A stretch of 64,000 nt of DNA from VAZQ01 sp963841105 (GCA_963841105.1 CAWJCB010000034.1:324215-388214); one strand, 5' to 3'; shown: positions 24,832 through 34,696, counted from the stretch's first letter. The notes: generated by a model from the letters alone, not told the origin. A program made the numbers and translations.

Positions 24832-25716
24832 ATGCCCTTTCTTCGTGAGCAATCCGGACGCTGGTCGCCAGTCAAAATCGCCGCATTCGCGGCAGCCTTG
24901 CTGCCGGGATTGTGGGTTCTTTTCCAGGCTGCAACGGATGATCTCGGGGCGCGCCCCGTCACCGAGGCCATTCACCAGGTCGGGGATTGGACCCTGCGGC
25001 TGCTCCTGATCACGCTTGCAATCACGCCGGCGCAACGCATCCTGCATTATCCGCGCATCATTCTGGCGCGACGCACGCTCGGCGTTGCCACCGCCGTCTA
25101 CGCCAGCCTGCATCTTTGCTTGTACGTTCTCGACCAGCATTTCGATCTGATCAAGGTCGGCAGCGAGATCGTGCTGCGCATCTACCTCCTGATCGGCGCC
25201 CTGGCATTGGCCGGCCTTATCGCGCTTGCCGTCACCTCGACTGATGCCGCCATCCGGCGCCTTGGGTCACAGCGCTGGAACCTGCTCCATCGGCTTGTCT
25301 ACGCCATAGCCCTGCTGGCGGCCGTGCATTTCTTCATCCAATCAAAGCTCAACATTTATGAGCCGGTGCTGATGGCAGGATTTTTGCTGTGGCTCCTGGC
25401 ATTCCGCGCCCTCTTCTGGCGAAATGGAGAAGTGACACCAGCTCATCTGTTTCTACTGGCCGTTGCCGTGGCGGCGGCAACCGCCGCAGGGGAAGCGCTG
25501 ATCTACATGTTCACCAGCGGAGTGGATGGGCGCCGCGTGCTGCTCGCCCATTTCGATTTCGACATGGAAGTGCGGCCCGCCTGGTGGGTGCTTGCCAGCG
25601 GCCTTGCTGTCGCAGGGGTCGCAACCTGGCGCTACAAACCTAAGCAGACCCGGCGCCGCCGGATCGTACCGCAGGTGATGCGGGGTGCCGCCCAGGCGCA
25701 AACGGCAGCCGAATAA
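24832..25716 (+). CDS. msrQ: MsrQ-like heme-binding membrane protein (ferric reductase-like domain)
   Basis: The start at 24832 leaves a 294-residue protein with six core membrane helices of the ferric-reductase-like transmembrane family. Histidines typical of heme ligation occur in YASLHLCLYVLDQHF, in QRWNLLHRLVYAIALLAAVHFF, and in the C-terminal part. MsrQ passes electrons to the periplasmic methionine sulfoxide reductase MsrP. No msrP gene is adjacent here, so the electron acceptor must be elsewhere or the protein has another partner. It lies divergently from ilvB and 30 bases before serB on the same strand. Confidence 0.75.
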   Translation: MPFLREQSGRWSPVKIAAFAAALLPGLWVLFQAATDDLGARPVTEAIHQVGDWTLRLLLITLAITPAQRILHYPRIILARRTLGVATAVYASLHLCLYVLDQHFDLIKVGSEIVLRIYLLIGALALAGLIALAVTSTDAAIRRLGSQRWNLLHRLVYAIALLAAVHFFIQSKLNIYEPVLMAGFLLWLLAFRALFWRNGEVTPAHLFLLAVAVAAATAAGEALIYMFTSGVDGRRVLLAHFDFDMEVRPAWWVLASGLAVAGVATWRYKPKQTRRRRIVPQVMRGAAQAQTAAE

Positions 25717-25746
25717 CGCGGGCACCGGTCGTCGCGGACAATCATC

Positions 25747-26652
25747 ATGTTAGTGGCGACGGTGATCTCAAGCTCCGCGTCACCGGTACTGGACGGACCG
25801 GCGATTGCACGCGTGCACAGCGCACTATGCTCACAGCAGCCGCCGTATTGGCTGGACCGCGGCATCGCCGCCGATATTTTCTTCAGCTCACCGGAGCCCG
25901 ACCTTCGCGCGCTTGCAGACCGCGCGCGCGACGCCGTCGTGGGTGCACCCGTGGACGTGGTGATGCAACTAGCCCAGGGCCGGCGCAAGAAGCTCCTGCT
26001 CGCCGACATGGATTCCACGATGATCGGCCAGGAGTGCCTCGACGAGCTCGCCGACCACGTCGGCATGAAACGGCACGTTTCTGCCATCACTGAGCGGGCG
26101 ATGCGCGGCGAGATCGAGTTCGAGCCGGCCTTGCGGGAAAGAGTGGCATTGCTGAAAGGACTGCCCGCGAGGACCGTCGACGAGGTCATAAGGGAGCGCA
26201 TTCGCCTCAATCCGGGGGCGCGCGCGCTGGTTGCGACCATGCGCCGGCTCGGGGCATATACCTGCCTGGTGACCGGCGGCTTCACGCTGTTCACCGACCG
26301 CATTGCGGCAATGATCGGCTTCAACGAGAGCCGCGCCAACAGGCTGCTGGTAGACGCAGACGGCCGGCTCACCGGCGAAGTCGCCGAGCCGATCTTCGGG
26401 CGCGCGGCAAAGCTTGCAACTCTGCGTGAGCTCACGAGGCGGCACGATCTGACCGCCGATGAAACGCTCGTGACCGGCGACGGAGCCAACGATATCGCGA
26501 TGATCGAGGCCGCCGGCCTCGGGGTCGCCTATCACGCAAAACCGAAGGTCGCGGCGGCTGCCGCGGCCCGCATCGACCATGGCGACCTCCGCGCGCTGCT
26601 CTATGTGCAGGGCTACCGGCGTGAGGAGATCGTGGATCCAGGTGACGGATGA
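25747..26652 (+). CDS. serB: phosphoserine phosphatase
   Basis: The 301-residue HAD-superfamily enzyme performs the last step of serine synthesis. Motif I is LLADMDSTMIGQECLDELAD at about residue 81, with the nucleophilic aspartate and the general acid two residues on. Motif II is in YTCLVTGGFTLF, and motif IV is VTGDGANDIAMIEAAGLGVAYHAKP. An N-terminal ACT-like region of about 75 residues precedes the HAD core. The gene follows msrQ closely and may be co-transcribed with it. Confidence 0.95.
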   Translation: MLVATVISSSASPVLDGPAIARVHSALCSQQPPYWLDRGIAADIFFSSPEPDLRALADRARDAVVGAPVDVVMQLAQGRRKKLLLADMDSTMIGQECLDELADHVGMKRHVSAITERAMRGEIEFEPALRERVALLKGLPARTVDEVIRERIRLNPGARALVATMRRLGAYTCLVTGGFTLFTDRIAAMIGFNESRANRLLVDADGRLTGEVAEPIFGRAAKLATLRELTRRHDLTADETLVTGDGANDIAMIEAAGLGVAYHAKPKVAAAAAARIDHGDLRALLYVQGYRREEIVDPGDG

Positions 26653-26704
26653 CGGATAGGACGCTTCCTTATCCGTCCTCTGTCGTCAGTCCCGTGTCGT
26701 CGGT

Positions 26705-28192
26705 CTACTGCAAGCTCAGCGCGACAAAACGCAATTCGCCATCGGCGCCGGCAACCAGAAGGAGAGCCGACTTGCGCCCATCTCTTTTGAGCTTATCAAC
26801 TTTCGCCTGAAAATCGTCAGTGCCGGCGACGGCTTCCTGGGCAATTTCGACAATCACATCGCCCGGGGACAAACGTTTGTCCGCGGCCGGTGAGCTTGAA
26901 TCGATGCCCGTTATGACCACGCCTTTTACCGTGTCCTTGATCTTGTAGCGCTTGCGCAACTCGTCGGACATGTTGGCAAGCTCAATTCCAAGCGCTTTCT
27001 TAACCACGGTTGTGTCGGGTGAACCGTCAGGCTTGCTGTCGAGCGCGGCCAGCTTCTCACCATCTTCCAGGCGGCCGAGCGTGACCGTCTTGGTTTCCTC
27101 CCTGCCTTTGCGGATGACCACCACCGGGGTTTTCTTGCCGACCGGAGTATCCGCTACGACGCGCGGCAGGTCGCGCATTTCCTTGATCTCCTTACCGTCA
27201 AACTTGACGATCACGTCGCCAGGCTCAATGCCTGCCGGTTTTGCCGGTCCCTTGTCATCGACCCCGGCTACGAGTGCGCCGCGCGCGGGCTTGATGTTGA
27301 GGCTCTCGGCAATCTCATCGGTCACCTGCTGGATGCGGACGCCAAGCCATCCCCGGCGCGTCTCCCCAAACTGCTTCAATTGATCGATCACCGGCACGGC
27401 GGTCTTCGATGGAACTGCGAAGCCGATGCCAATCGAGCCGCCGGAGGGAGAGATAATTGCAGTATTGATGCCGACGACCTCGCCCTCGAGGTTGAACAAC
27501 GGACCACCGGAATTGCCGCGGTTGATCGCTGCGTCGGTCTGAATGTAATTGTCGTACGGACCCGAATTGATATCGCGGTTGCGTGCCGACACGATCCCGG
27601 CGGTCACCGTGCCGCCGAGGCTGAATGGATTGCCGATGGCAACGACCCATTCTCCAAGCCGCAGCCTATCCGAATCGCCAAATTTCACCGCTTTGAGAGG
27701 CTTGTCGGGCTTCACGCGAAGCAGCGCGATATCGGTCTTCTGATCCTTACCGATGATCTCGGCCTTGAGCCGTGAACCGTCATTGAGAATTACGGTCACC
27801 TCGTCAGCCTCCGAGATCACGTGATTGTTGGTCACGACGATACCGGAAGGATCGATGATAAAACCCGAGCCAAGCGAATTGACGCGGCGGGGGCCGCGTT
27901 CGCGATTCTGCGGATCGGACTGACCGCGGCGGTTGAAAAAGTCGCGGAACAACTCGTCCAGCTGCGGATCGTTGGGCAACTGCGGCATCGGCGCGTTGCG
28001 CGTTTCGACCTTCTGAGAGGTTGAGATGTTGACCACCGCGTCGATCACCTTTTCGGCAATGTCGGCTATGTTGTCAGGACCGCGCGCTGCACTGGGAGCG
28101 GAGAGCGCCGGCAAAACCAGCGCGGCGACTGTCATCGAGGCCAAAGCAGGCCGGCGGACCTGCAAACAAAAACGCGCGAAATTGCCGAGCAT
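26705..28192 (-). CDS. degP: periplasmic serine endoprotease of the Do/DegP family
   Basis: A signal peptide covers about residues 1-36. The trypsin-like domain has the triad His in VTNNHVISEADEV, Asp in KTDIALLRV and Ser in RGNSGGPLFNL. Two PDZ domains follow: GWLGVRIQQV...GDVIVKFDG, and the second with GVVITGIDSSSPAADKRLSPGDVIVEI near the end. It degrades or refolds damaged envelope proteins and forms oligomeric cages. It lies downstream of hflK-hflC-DUF2065 in the same direction, an arrangement conserved in this bacterial order. The 193-base gap before it may hold its own promoter. Confidence 0.95.
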   Translation of the reverse strand: MLGNFARFCLQVRRPALASMTVAALVLPALSAPSAARGPDNIADIAEKVIDAVVNISTSQKVETRNAPMPQLPNDPQLDELFRDFFNRRGQSDPQNRERGPRRVNSLGSGFIIDPSGIVVTNNHVISEADEVTVILNDGSRLKAEIIGKDQKTDIALLRVKPDKPLKAVKFGDSDRLRLGEWVVAIGNPFSLGGTVTAGIVSARNRDINSGPYDNYIQTDAAINRGNSGGPLFNLEGEVVGINTAIISPSGGSIGIGFAVPSKTAVPVIDQLKQFGETRRGWLGVRIQQVTDEIAESLNIKPARGALVAGVDDKGPAKPAGIEPGDVIVKFDGKEIKEMRDLPRVVADTPVGKKTPVVVIRKGREETKTVTLGRLEDGEKLAALDSKPDGSPDTTVVKKALGIELANMSDELRKRYKIKDTVKGVVITGIDSSSPAADKRLSPGDVIVEIAQEAVAGTDDFQAKVDKLKRDGRKSALLLVAGADGELRFVALSLQ

Positions 28193-28385
28193 TCAGTCAG
28201 CTCCTGATGGAATGACAAGACACTGCGCCCGTCCACCCACGGACGCAAGCGCGATCTCAGTCTGCGAAGCTACGCCTGCGATTGGGGCGGAATCGGGACC
28301 CCAAGAGTCACCTCAACAGAGTTACGCCAAGACGCTTTCCTGGCCAATCAATTCCTGTTCACTTTCCCTGATGAGATAACCGAAC

Positions 28386-28571
28386 CTATCCCCTGATCAA
28401 CCAGATAATCACGATCCCGATCACCGCGGACAAGATCCCGGCCACGCGCAGAGAAGTCTCCGGGCTCTCGATTGCGCTCGCAGCCAGCCGCTTCGCGGCG
28501 GCGGGAAAAGCCGCGAACAGCAGCCCTTCGATGACCAGCACCAGACCGATCGCAACGAGAAACTCGCCCAT
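28386..28571 (-). CDS. DUF2065 small membrane protein (61 aa)
   Basis: The protein has two membrane helices: residues 4-22 (LVAIGLVLVIEGLLFAAFP) and 43-60 (VAGILSAVIGIVIIWLI). This is the DUF2065 family, conserved between hflC and the Do-type protease in alphaproteobacteria. The role is unknown, but the conserved position suggests a link to membrane-protein quality control by HflKC/FtsH. Confidence 0.85.
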   Translation of the reverse strand: MGEFLVAIGLVLVIEGLLFAAFPAAAKRLAASAIESPETSLRVAGILSAVIGIVIIWLIRG

Positions 28572-28610
28572 ATCAGCGACACCGCCGCCCTGACGCTGAA
28601 GGTCCGACGC

Positions 28611-29555
28611 TTACCTCACTGCTGAGCCCGCGGAAGCCGGCGCTCCCGGCGCCGCGGCAGCGCCGGCGGGAGCCGACTCGCGCGGCTTGCCTGATGGATC
28701 GCTGAAGTACCGGAAGAAATCTGAATCAGGCTTGAGTAGCATGCGCGTGTCGTTCGAGCGCAGGCCGGCTTCATAGGCCTGCATTGAACGGTAGAACGAG
28801 AAGAACTCCGGGTCGCGCCCAAAGGCTTCCGCGAATATGCGGTTGCGCTCGGAATCGCCTTCGCCGCGGGTCTGCTCGCCCTTCGATTGCGCCTCGGCGA
28901 GAAGCACCGTCACATCACGATCCGCCCTTGCCCGGATTTCCTGCCCGCGCTGCAAGCCCTGCGAGCGGAATTCCTGCGCTTCGCGCTGACGCTCGGTCTG
29001 CATGCGCTGATACACCGCCTGGCTGTTCTGCTCCGGCAGATCGGCGCGACGAATTCTGACATCGACTATGGAGATGCCGAAAGCCTGCGCCTCGTTGTCG
29101 AGTTGCTCGCGCACGCGCGCCATGAGATGCTCGCGTTGGTCACGCACCACCTGCGTCAGTGTTGCCTCGCCGAGCACGCGGCGCAACGCGGAGTTAAGCA
29201 GAGTGGAAAGGCGTGAATTGGCGCCTTCCACGCTGCCGACCGATTGGTAGAATTTCAGCGGCTCCTTGATCCGATACCGCGCGAAAGCGTCGACCACGAG
29301 GCGCTTTTGATCGGAGGCGATAACTTCCTGCGACGGATTTTCCAGATCGAGGATGCGGTTATCGATAGCAATCACGGTGTCGATCAACGGGATTTTGTAA
29401 TTCAACCCCGGCTCGGTGACGATGCGTATCGGTTGACCCAACCGGACCACCAGCGCCTGCCGGGTCTGATAGACCGTGAACAGAGCGCCGTAGGCGACGA
29501 TGAGCGCCACGATGATGAGCGCAGCCACCATGCCGCCGAATACGCCGAGCTTCAT
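28611..29555 (-). CDS. hflC: HflC, FtsH-protease modulator
   Basis: The 314-residue protein has one N-terminal membrane helix (about 7-28) and an SPFH/band-7 domain: RQALVVRLGQPIRIVTEPGLNYKIP and a helical region with DNRILDLENPSQEVIASDQKR. The C-terminal Ala/Pro-rich tail (SAPAGAAAAPGAPASAG) is longer than in enterobacteria. With HflK it forms a large cage around FtsH and restrains membrane-protein degradation. Its ATG overlaps the hflK stop (ATGA at 29552), so expression is coupled. Confidence 0.95.
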   Translation of the reverse strand: MKLGVFGGMVAALIIVALIVAYGALFTVYQTRQALVVRLGQPIRIVTEPGLNYKIPLIDTVIAIDNRILDLENPSQEVIASDQKRLVVDAFARYRIKEPLKFYQSVGSVEGANSRLSTLLNSALRRVLGEATLTQVVRDQREHLMARVREQLDNEAQAFGISIVDVRIRRADLPEQNSQAVYQRMQTERQREAQEFRSQGLQRGQEIRARADRDVTVLLAEAQSKGEQTRGEGDSERNRIFAEAFGRDPEFFSFYRSMQAYEAGLRSNDTRMLLKPDSDFFRYFSDPSGKPRESAPAGAAAAPGAPASAGSAVR

Positions 29556-30685
29556 CGCCCGCCTCCCGTCTGCGGCGCCGCCTGCGGGCGGCGCATGAGC
29601 TGGTCGAGCGGCAGATATGGGACGACGCCGCTCGAAGCCCCGGAATCCATGATGATCTTGTCGGTGCCTCCGAAGAGTCGTTCCATGGTTTCCAGATACA
29701 TGCGCTGCCGCGTGACCTCCGGCGCCTTCTTGTACTCCTCGTAAACCTTCAGAAACCGCGATGTTGCCCCCTTAGCCTCGGCGACCGTCTGCTCGCGATA
29801 GGCCTCAGCGTTCTGGATGGTTTGGGCGGCGCGGCCGCGCGCCTCCGGAACGACCTTGTTGGCGTAGGTCTGAGCCTCGTTTTGCGATCGCTCGAGATCG
29901 GCGCGAGCGGCCTGCACGTCGCGAAACGAATCGATCACCTGCGAGGGCGGATCGACCTTTTGCAACTGCACCTGCGTTACCTGAATGCCGGCACCATATT
30001 TATCGAGCGTTGACTGCATGAGCTCGTGCACGCCGGTTTCGATATTCTGTCTTGCGCCGGTCAGGATCGGTTGGATGTTGGAGCGGCCAACAATTTCACG
30101 CATAGCGCTTTCCGCAACCGCCTTCACCGTACCTTCGGGCTGCTGAATGTTGAACAGATACTCGCCTGCCCCGTCGGGCTTGACCAGCCAGAACACCGAG
30201 AAATCGACGTCCACGATGTTCTCGTCTCCAGTGAGCATCAAACTTTCCTCCGGCACGTCTCTTACGGTCGTGCCTCGGCGCAAATCCTCAACGAGTCGCA
30301 TGCCAATATCAATACGGTTGACGCGCGTGACTTTTGGCGTGAGCACCGACTCGATCGGGTATGGCAGGTGGTAGTTGAGGCCCGGCTTGGCATCGCGCAC
30401 ATATTTGCCAAAGCGGAGCACCACGCCGAGCTCATCCGGGTTGACGCGAAAGAACCCCGACAATCCCCAGATGGCGATTGCCGCAAGCACGATCAGGCTC
30501 AGTCCTTTGCCTCCCAGATTGCCGCCCGGCAGGATATTGCGCAGCTTGTCCTGGCTGCGCCGAAGAAATTCCTCGAGGTCGGGTGGCGTAGACCCCGATT
30601 GTTGCGGTCCGCTACCCCACGGACCCTTGCCCCCTCCCCCTCCTGATCCCCAGGGACCCCCCCCCTGATTGCTCCACGGCATCAA
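29552..30685 (-). CDS. hflK: HflK, FtsH-protease modulator
   Basis: The 377-residue protein begins with the characteristic Gly/Trp-rich segment (PWSNQGGGPWGSGGGG), followed by a membrane helix near residues 60-80 (SLIVLAAIAIWGLSGFF). The SPFH domain is GVVLRFGKYVRDAKPGLNYHLPYPIE, and a long coiled-coil region carries YRDQ-like repeats. It partners HflC encoded just downstream. In related genomes a dihydrofolate reductase gene lies between thyA and hflK; here only 160 bases separate them. Confidence 0.95.
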   Translation of the reverse strand: MMPWSNQGGGPWGSGGGGGKGPWGSGPQQSGSTPPDLEEFLRRSQDKLRNILPGGNLGGKGLSLIVLAAIAIWGLSGFFRVNPDELGVVLRFGKYVRDAKPGLNYHLPYPIESVLTPKVTRVNRIDIGMRLVEDLRRGTTVRDVPEESLMLTGDENIVDVDFSVFWLVKPDGAGEYLFNIQQPEGTVKAVAESAMREIVGRSNIQPILTGARQNIETGVHELMQSTLDKYGAGIQVTQVQLQKVDPPSQVIDSFRDVQAARADLERSQNEAQTYANKVVPEARGRAAQTIQNAEAYREQTVAEAKGATSRFLKVYEEYKKAPEVTRQRMYLETMERLFGGTDKIIMDSGASSGVVPYLPLDQLMRRPQAAPQTGGGR

Positions 30686-30845
30686 CTGTCTCCTCGCTGC
30701 GCCCGCACAAGAGGGGTGGCGCTGTCGAGCGGGGTTATAGGTGAGGCGTCACCCGGTTACAACGCGACAGGCGGCCATGCGGCACGGCAACGCATGCATC
30801 CACGAGGGTCGTTTCGCTCTCCTCGGGTAGGGCTTTTGCTGAAAC

Positions 30846-31640
30846 TCACACCGCAACCTTCGCCTTGATGTGCGGGTGCGGCTGATATCCTTCGAGCGTG
30901 AAATCCGCGTAGCGGAACGCGAGCAACTCCGTCACCGAGGAGCTCAGGATCATCTTGGGAAGCGGGAGCAGCGGGCGGGTGAGCTGCATGCGAGCCTGCT
31001 CCAGATGATCGACGTAAAGGTGTGCATCGCCCAGGGTGTGGACGAACTCGCCTGGTTGCAGTCCCGTCACCTGCGCCACCATCAGAGTGAGCAACGCGTA
31101 TGAGGCGATGTTGAATGGCACGCCGAGGAAAACATCGGCGGAGCGCTGATAGAGTTGGCACGACAGCCTTCCATCGGCGACATAGAACTGGAACAGGCAG
31201 TGACACGGGGGTAGCGCCATCTTGCCGACATCCGCCGGATTCCAAGCCGTAACGATCAGCCGGCGCGAATCGGGATTGCGGCGGATCTCGCTCACGACGT
31301 TCGCGATCTGATCGATAGTGCGGCCATCCGACGCCGGCCACGAGCGCCATTGCCGCCCGTACACCGGACCAAGCTCGCCATTGCCGTCCGCCCACTCGTC
31401 CCAGATGGTGACCCCGTGCTCGTTAAGAAATCGCACATTGGTGTCGCCGGCGAGAAACCATAGGAGCTCATAAATGATCGACTTGAGATGCAGCCTCTTG
31501 GTCGTCGTGAGCGGGAAGCCGGCCTTGAGATCGAAACGCATCTGATGGCCGAAGATCGAGCGCGTACCGGTACCGGTGCGGTCGTGCTTGGCCGTGCCGC
31601 CGGCCAAGATCCGTTGCATGAGATCGTGGTATTGCTGCAT
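30846..31640 (-). CDS. thyA: thymidylate synthase (ThyA type)
   Basis: The 264-residue enzyme methylates dUMP to dTMP with methylenetetrahydrofolate. The start DRTGTGTRSIFGHQMRFDL carries the phosphate-binding arginine. The active-site cysteine is in MALPPCHCLFQFYV near residue 146, followed by QRSADVFLGVPFNIASYALL, and the folate-binding end PHPHIKAKVAV is complete. Length equals the bacterial standard. It is followed directly by hflK. Confidence 0.97.
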   Translation of the reverse strand: MQQYHDLMQRILAGGTAKHDRTGTGTRSIFGHQMRFDLKAGFPLTTTKRLHLKSIIYELLWFLAGDTNVRFLNEHGVTIWDEWADGNGELGPVYGRQWRSWPASDGRTIDQIANVVSEIRRNPDSRRLIVTAWNPADVGKMALPPCHCLFQFYVADGRLSCQLYQRSADVFLGVPFNIASYALLTLMVAQVTGLQPGEFVHTLGDAHLYVDHLEQARMQLTRPLLPLPKMILSSSVTELLAFRYADFTLEGYQPHPHIKAKVAV

Positions 31641-31724
31641 AGGTCCGGGTTCAAAGCACAGTTCGAAGCGACAAGGGCCGGCGCGGCGGCAATCGCCCGT
31701 CGCTCTTAGGAGGTGATACCGACC

Positions 31725-33230
31725 CTACTCGACAAAGACCTCGTCGCGCCGGCGGCGCACCTTGGGCATCGCTGCGACGAGGAGCAGAATTATTGCAGTG
31801 GTGAGCAACACGGCGGATATCGGCCGTGTGAAGAACACCGACGCATCGCCGCGGGCGATCAGCATGGCGCGGCGCAGGTTCTCCTCCATCAGCGGCCCGA
31901 GCACAAAGCCGAGCAGCAAAGGGGCCGGCTCGAAGTCGTGCTTGACCAGCCAAAATCCGATGATGCCAAAGATCGCCGCGATCGTCACGTCGGTTGGAGA
32001 GTTGTTGATGGAATAAATGCCAATGCAACAGAACACGATGATGGAGGGATACAGCAGACGGTATGGTACCCGCAGCAGACTGACCCAGACGCCGACGAGC
32101 GGCAGGTTGATGACGACCAGCATCAAGTTGCCAATCCACATGGATGCAATCATGCCCCAGAACAGCTCGGGCTGCTTGGTCATGACTTGCGGGCCCGGCA
32201 CGATGCCGTGAATGGTCATGGCCCCCACCATGAGGGCCATCACCGCGTTCGGTGGAATGCCAAGGGTGAGCAGCGGGATGAACGAAGTTTGCGCCGCGGC
32301 GTTGTTGGCGCTTTCCGGCGCGGCAACCCCCTCGATGGCGCCACGTCCGAAGCGCGACGGGTCCTTGGCCATCTTCTTCTCGAACGTGTAGGCGGCAAAC
32401 GACGCGATCACCGCGCCGCCGCCCGGCAGAATTCCCAGGAGAGAACCCAGAAATGTTCCGCGCACGATCGCCCCCGACGAATCGATCAGATCCTTGCGCG
32501 TGGGCATCAATCCCGTGATCTTCGCCTGCACGATGTCACGGCTCTCGGCAGGCAGCTCGAGATTGCGGATGATCTCGGCAAAACCAAACACGCCCATGGC
32601 AATATTGGCGAACCCGATGCCGTCCGCGAGCTCGGCAATATCGAAGGTCATGCGACCGGCGCCGGTTTCGAGGTCCGAGCCGATCATCGAAAGAAGCAGC
32701 CCCGTGAGGACCATCGCAATTGCCTTGAGCACCGAGCCCTTGGCCAGCACGACCGCGAAGATCAAGCCGAGCACCATCAGGGAGAAATACTCGGCAGGCC
32801 CGAACAACAAGGCGAGGCCGGTGAGCGGGGCTCCGAGCGCCGCGACGAGCACCGTGGCCACGCATCCCGCGAAGAAGGAGCCGATTGCCGCAATCGAGAG
32901 CGCGGGTCCCGCCCGGCCCTGCCGAGCCATCTGATGACCGTCCAGGCAGGTGATGACCGATGTGGCTTCTCCGGGGATATTGACCAGCACCGACGTGGTC
33001 GACCCGCCGTACTGCGCGCCGTAATAAATGCCGGCGAGCATGATGAGTGCGCCGACCGGTGGCAGCCCGAAGGTGATGGGCAGAAGCATCGCTATGGTCG
33101 CGACTGTTCCGATCCCCGGGAGCACGCCCACCAAGGTCCCCACCAGCGCGCCGAGAAGACAGAAAAGGACATTGTACGGATTGGAAGCGACGTGAAAGCC
33201 CATCCACAGGTTCGAGAGAAGTTCCGACAT
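31725..33230 (-). CDS. tctA: tripartite tricarboxylate transporter large permease (TctA)
   Basis: The 501-residue protein has about 12 membrane helices with TctA signatures: GTLVGVLPGIGTVATIAMLLPITFGLPPVGALIMLAGIYYGAQYGGS in residues 33-79, and a second related motif FLGSLLGILPGGGAVIASFAAYTFEK near 255-280. It moves carboxylates captured by Bug/TctC-type receptors. TctB is encoded 18 bases upstream. No receptor gene is adjacent; six Bug receptors occur elsewhere in the window, so it may serve several of them. Confidence 0.93.
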   Translation of the reverse strand: MSELLSNLWMGFHVASNPYNVLFCLLGALVGTLVGVLPGIGTVATIAMLLPITFGLPPVGALIMLAGIYYGAQYGGSTTSVLVNIPGEATSVITCLDGHQMARQGRAGPALSIAAIGSFFAGCVATVLVAALGAPLTGLALLFGPAEYFSLMVLGLIFAVVLAKGSVLKAIAMVLTGLLLSMIGSDLETGAGRMTFDIAELADGIGFANIAMGVFGFAEIIRNLELPAESRDIVQAKITGLMPTRKDLIDSSGAIVRGTFLGSLLGILPGGGAVIASFAAYTFEKKMAKDPSRFGRGAIEGVAAPESANNAAAQTSFIPLLTLGIPPNAVMALMVGAMTIHGIVPGPQVMTKQPELFWGMIASMWIGNLMLVVINLPLVGVWVSLLRVPYRLLYPSIIVFCCIGIYSINNSPTDVTIAAIFGIIGFWLVKHDFEPAPLLLGFVLGPLMEENLRRAMLIARGDASVFFTRPISAVLLTTAIILLLVAAMPKVRRRRDEVFVE

Positions 33231-33248
33231 CAGTCACTCCACCCGGAA

Positions 33249-33932
33249 TCAGAAGTGAGGCCAGAGCTGGAACGGCAGATTGAGCAGATAAACGAACAGG
33301 AGAACGCAGAACAGCGTCATCGCCGCTGCTGCCAGGAGACTTTCTATCCAGCGCATCTCAGTCGATCCCAGGATCGAGATCATGAATGCGAGAAAGGTTG
33401 CGGGCACCAAACCGAGCTGCGGCACGACGATGTGAATGCCGAAAAACGTCGCTGAGACGCCGCGAATAGTGGCAGCGAAGGCGAGAATGGCGATAATGAC
33501 CATCGCAGGACCGCGGATCTTATACTTCTCTATCGCCGGCCCCTCGGAAAAAATCCCACCAACGGCAACAATGGCTCCAATCGCTGCGAGCACAAAAGAG
33601 AAGAGCCTCGGCGCGGTTCCCGGGCCGAAAGCAAAACCGCGTTGACCAGGCAAATCAGCGGAAGCGATCAAGGCTAGTGTCGCCAAGGCAACCAGCGCCA
33701 ATCCACCATAGAAATCCCGCGGGTTGGGGACGGGCAGCAACCCGACCGCTACGGCAACTCCGACAAGGCCGGTAGCACCCCCCAGGAACCTCGGGATGGT
33801 GGTGCTCGGCACCTCAAAAGCATACACCAACAGCAGAAGGCCAATGACGGCAATAACCGCTCCGCCGACCAGATTGTGCGTACGGATTTGGAATCCCGTC
33901 CCCTTGGGAGACGGCGTCACGCCTTCGGACAT
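33249..33932 (-). CDS. tctB: tripartite tricarboxylate transporter small permease (TctB)
   Basis: I chose the ATG at 33932 because AGGAGGGAAC precedes it directly. The 227-residue protein has four or five membrane helices, more than the minimal four of many TctB proteins, with the typical ALVALATLALIASADLPGQRGFAFGPGTAPRLFSF region in the middle. It forms the small membrane subunit of the TctAB complex and lies just upstream of tctA in one transcript. Confidence 0.85.
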   Translation of the reverse strand: MSEGVTPSPKGTGFQIRTHNLVGGAVIAVIGLLLLVYAFEVPSTTIPRFLGGATGLVGVAVAVGLLPVPNPRDFYGGLALVALATLALIASADLPGQRGFAFGPGTAPRLFSFVLAAIGAIVAVGGIFSEGPAIEKYKIRGPAMVIIAILAFAATIRGVSATFFGIHIVVPQLGLVPATFLAFMISILGSTEMRWIESLLAAAAMTLFCVLLFVYLLNLPFQLWPHF

Positions 33933-34191
33933 GTTCCCTCCTGGACGCGCCCCGCACAATTGTGCCCTGAACCTGCCGTTCAGTTTGCACAACGCTCATT
34001 CGTAGCACAGTTGGCGGCCTGACGGGAAGCAAAGCCGGCGCGTTCCGGGACAACGAAAATGAGGCGCCGGCATTTCAAATCGGCGAGCCGCGCTGCGGCA
34101 TAAATCCGCAGGCGTCAAGAGTTTGGCACCGCCGTTTGAACGGCAAGTCCTGTCGGCAGGTCCTTTCATCCTCTTTGCGTTACGCCTATAT

Positions 34192-34569
34192 TGGGAGGGC
34201 CGGTGAAAGCCGGCTATGGCAATAAATGGCCGTCGGAATAAACCTATCGGACCCGGGGGCAGTACCCGGCGCCTCCACCATCAGGGGATCAGGAATCAGT
34301 AATCAGTAATCAGAAGCGGTCGAAATTCTGATTACTGATCACTGACTACTGATACCTGATACGGGGGCGAAACAGGATCGACGAGGGCGTAAAGGGCGCG
34401 CTTTTGCTCGGCATGGTTCCGCCGTTATCGGGCCAAACTCATAGTTGCAAACGACAACTATGCTCCGGTTGCCCAGGCTGCGTAACGCGGTTTGGAATGC
34501 CGAATCTAAAGTCCTGAGGTCTTAGCAGCTTCAGGCGGGGTCCGGAGGCGCCTGGCAACAGAAGCCTCC
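34192..34569 (+). ncRNA. ssrA: transfer-messenger RNA, circularly permuted (two-piece)
   Basis: The acceptor piece comes first, ending in CCCGGGGGCAGTACCCGG (T arm) and CGCCTCCACCA at 34280. After an internal spacer (34281-34362) the coding piece starts at 34363 with GGGGGCGAAACAGGATCGAC. The tag frame at 34447-34485 encodes ANDNYAPVAQAA and stops at TAA. GGGGGCG at the start of the coding piece pairs with the acceptor end CGCCTCC. This permuted form is characteristic of alphaproteobacteria and requires spacer removal. It rescues stalled ribosomes and marks peptides for ClpXP. Outer ends are approximate. Confidence 0.92.
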
Positions 34570-34696
34570 ACTTGATTTCTTCTGGACGCGCAAGAGAGCG
34601 CTGGTCGCGCTAGTAGCGCCAAGAGTGCTGAGCGGTGTAATATTTGCATGTTGAGTCCATAGCTGTTTGCAGGCGAACAGAACAACGGACGCTCTC

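Noticed and set aside
31713..33455. Long plus-strand open frame opposite tctA
   Set aside because: It is an antisense shadow rich in His, Gln and Arg without any recognisable motif.
34281..34362. CRISPR-like repeat array (ATCAGTA units)
   Set aside because: The units are under 10 bases, have no spacers and lie inside the tmRNA internal spacer as an inverted repeat; no cas genes are present.
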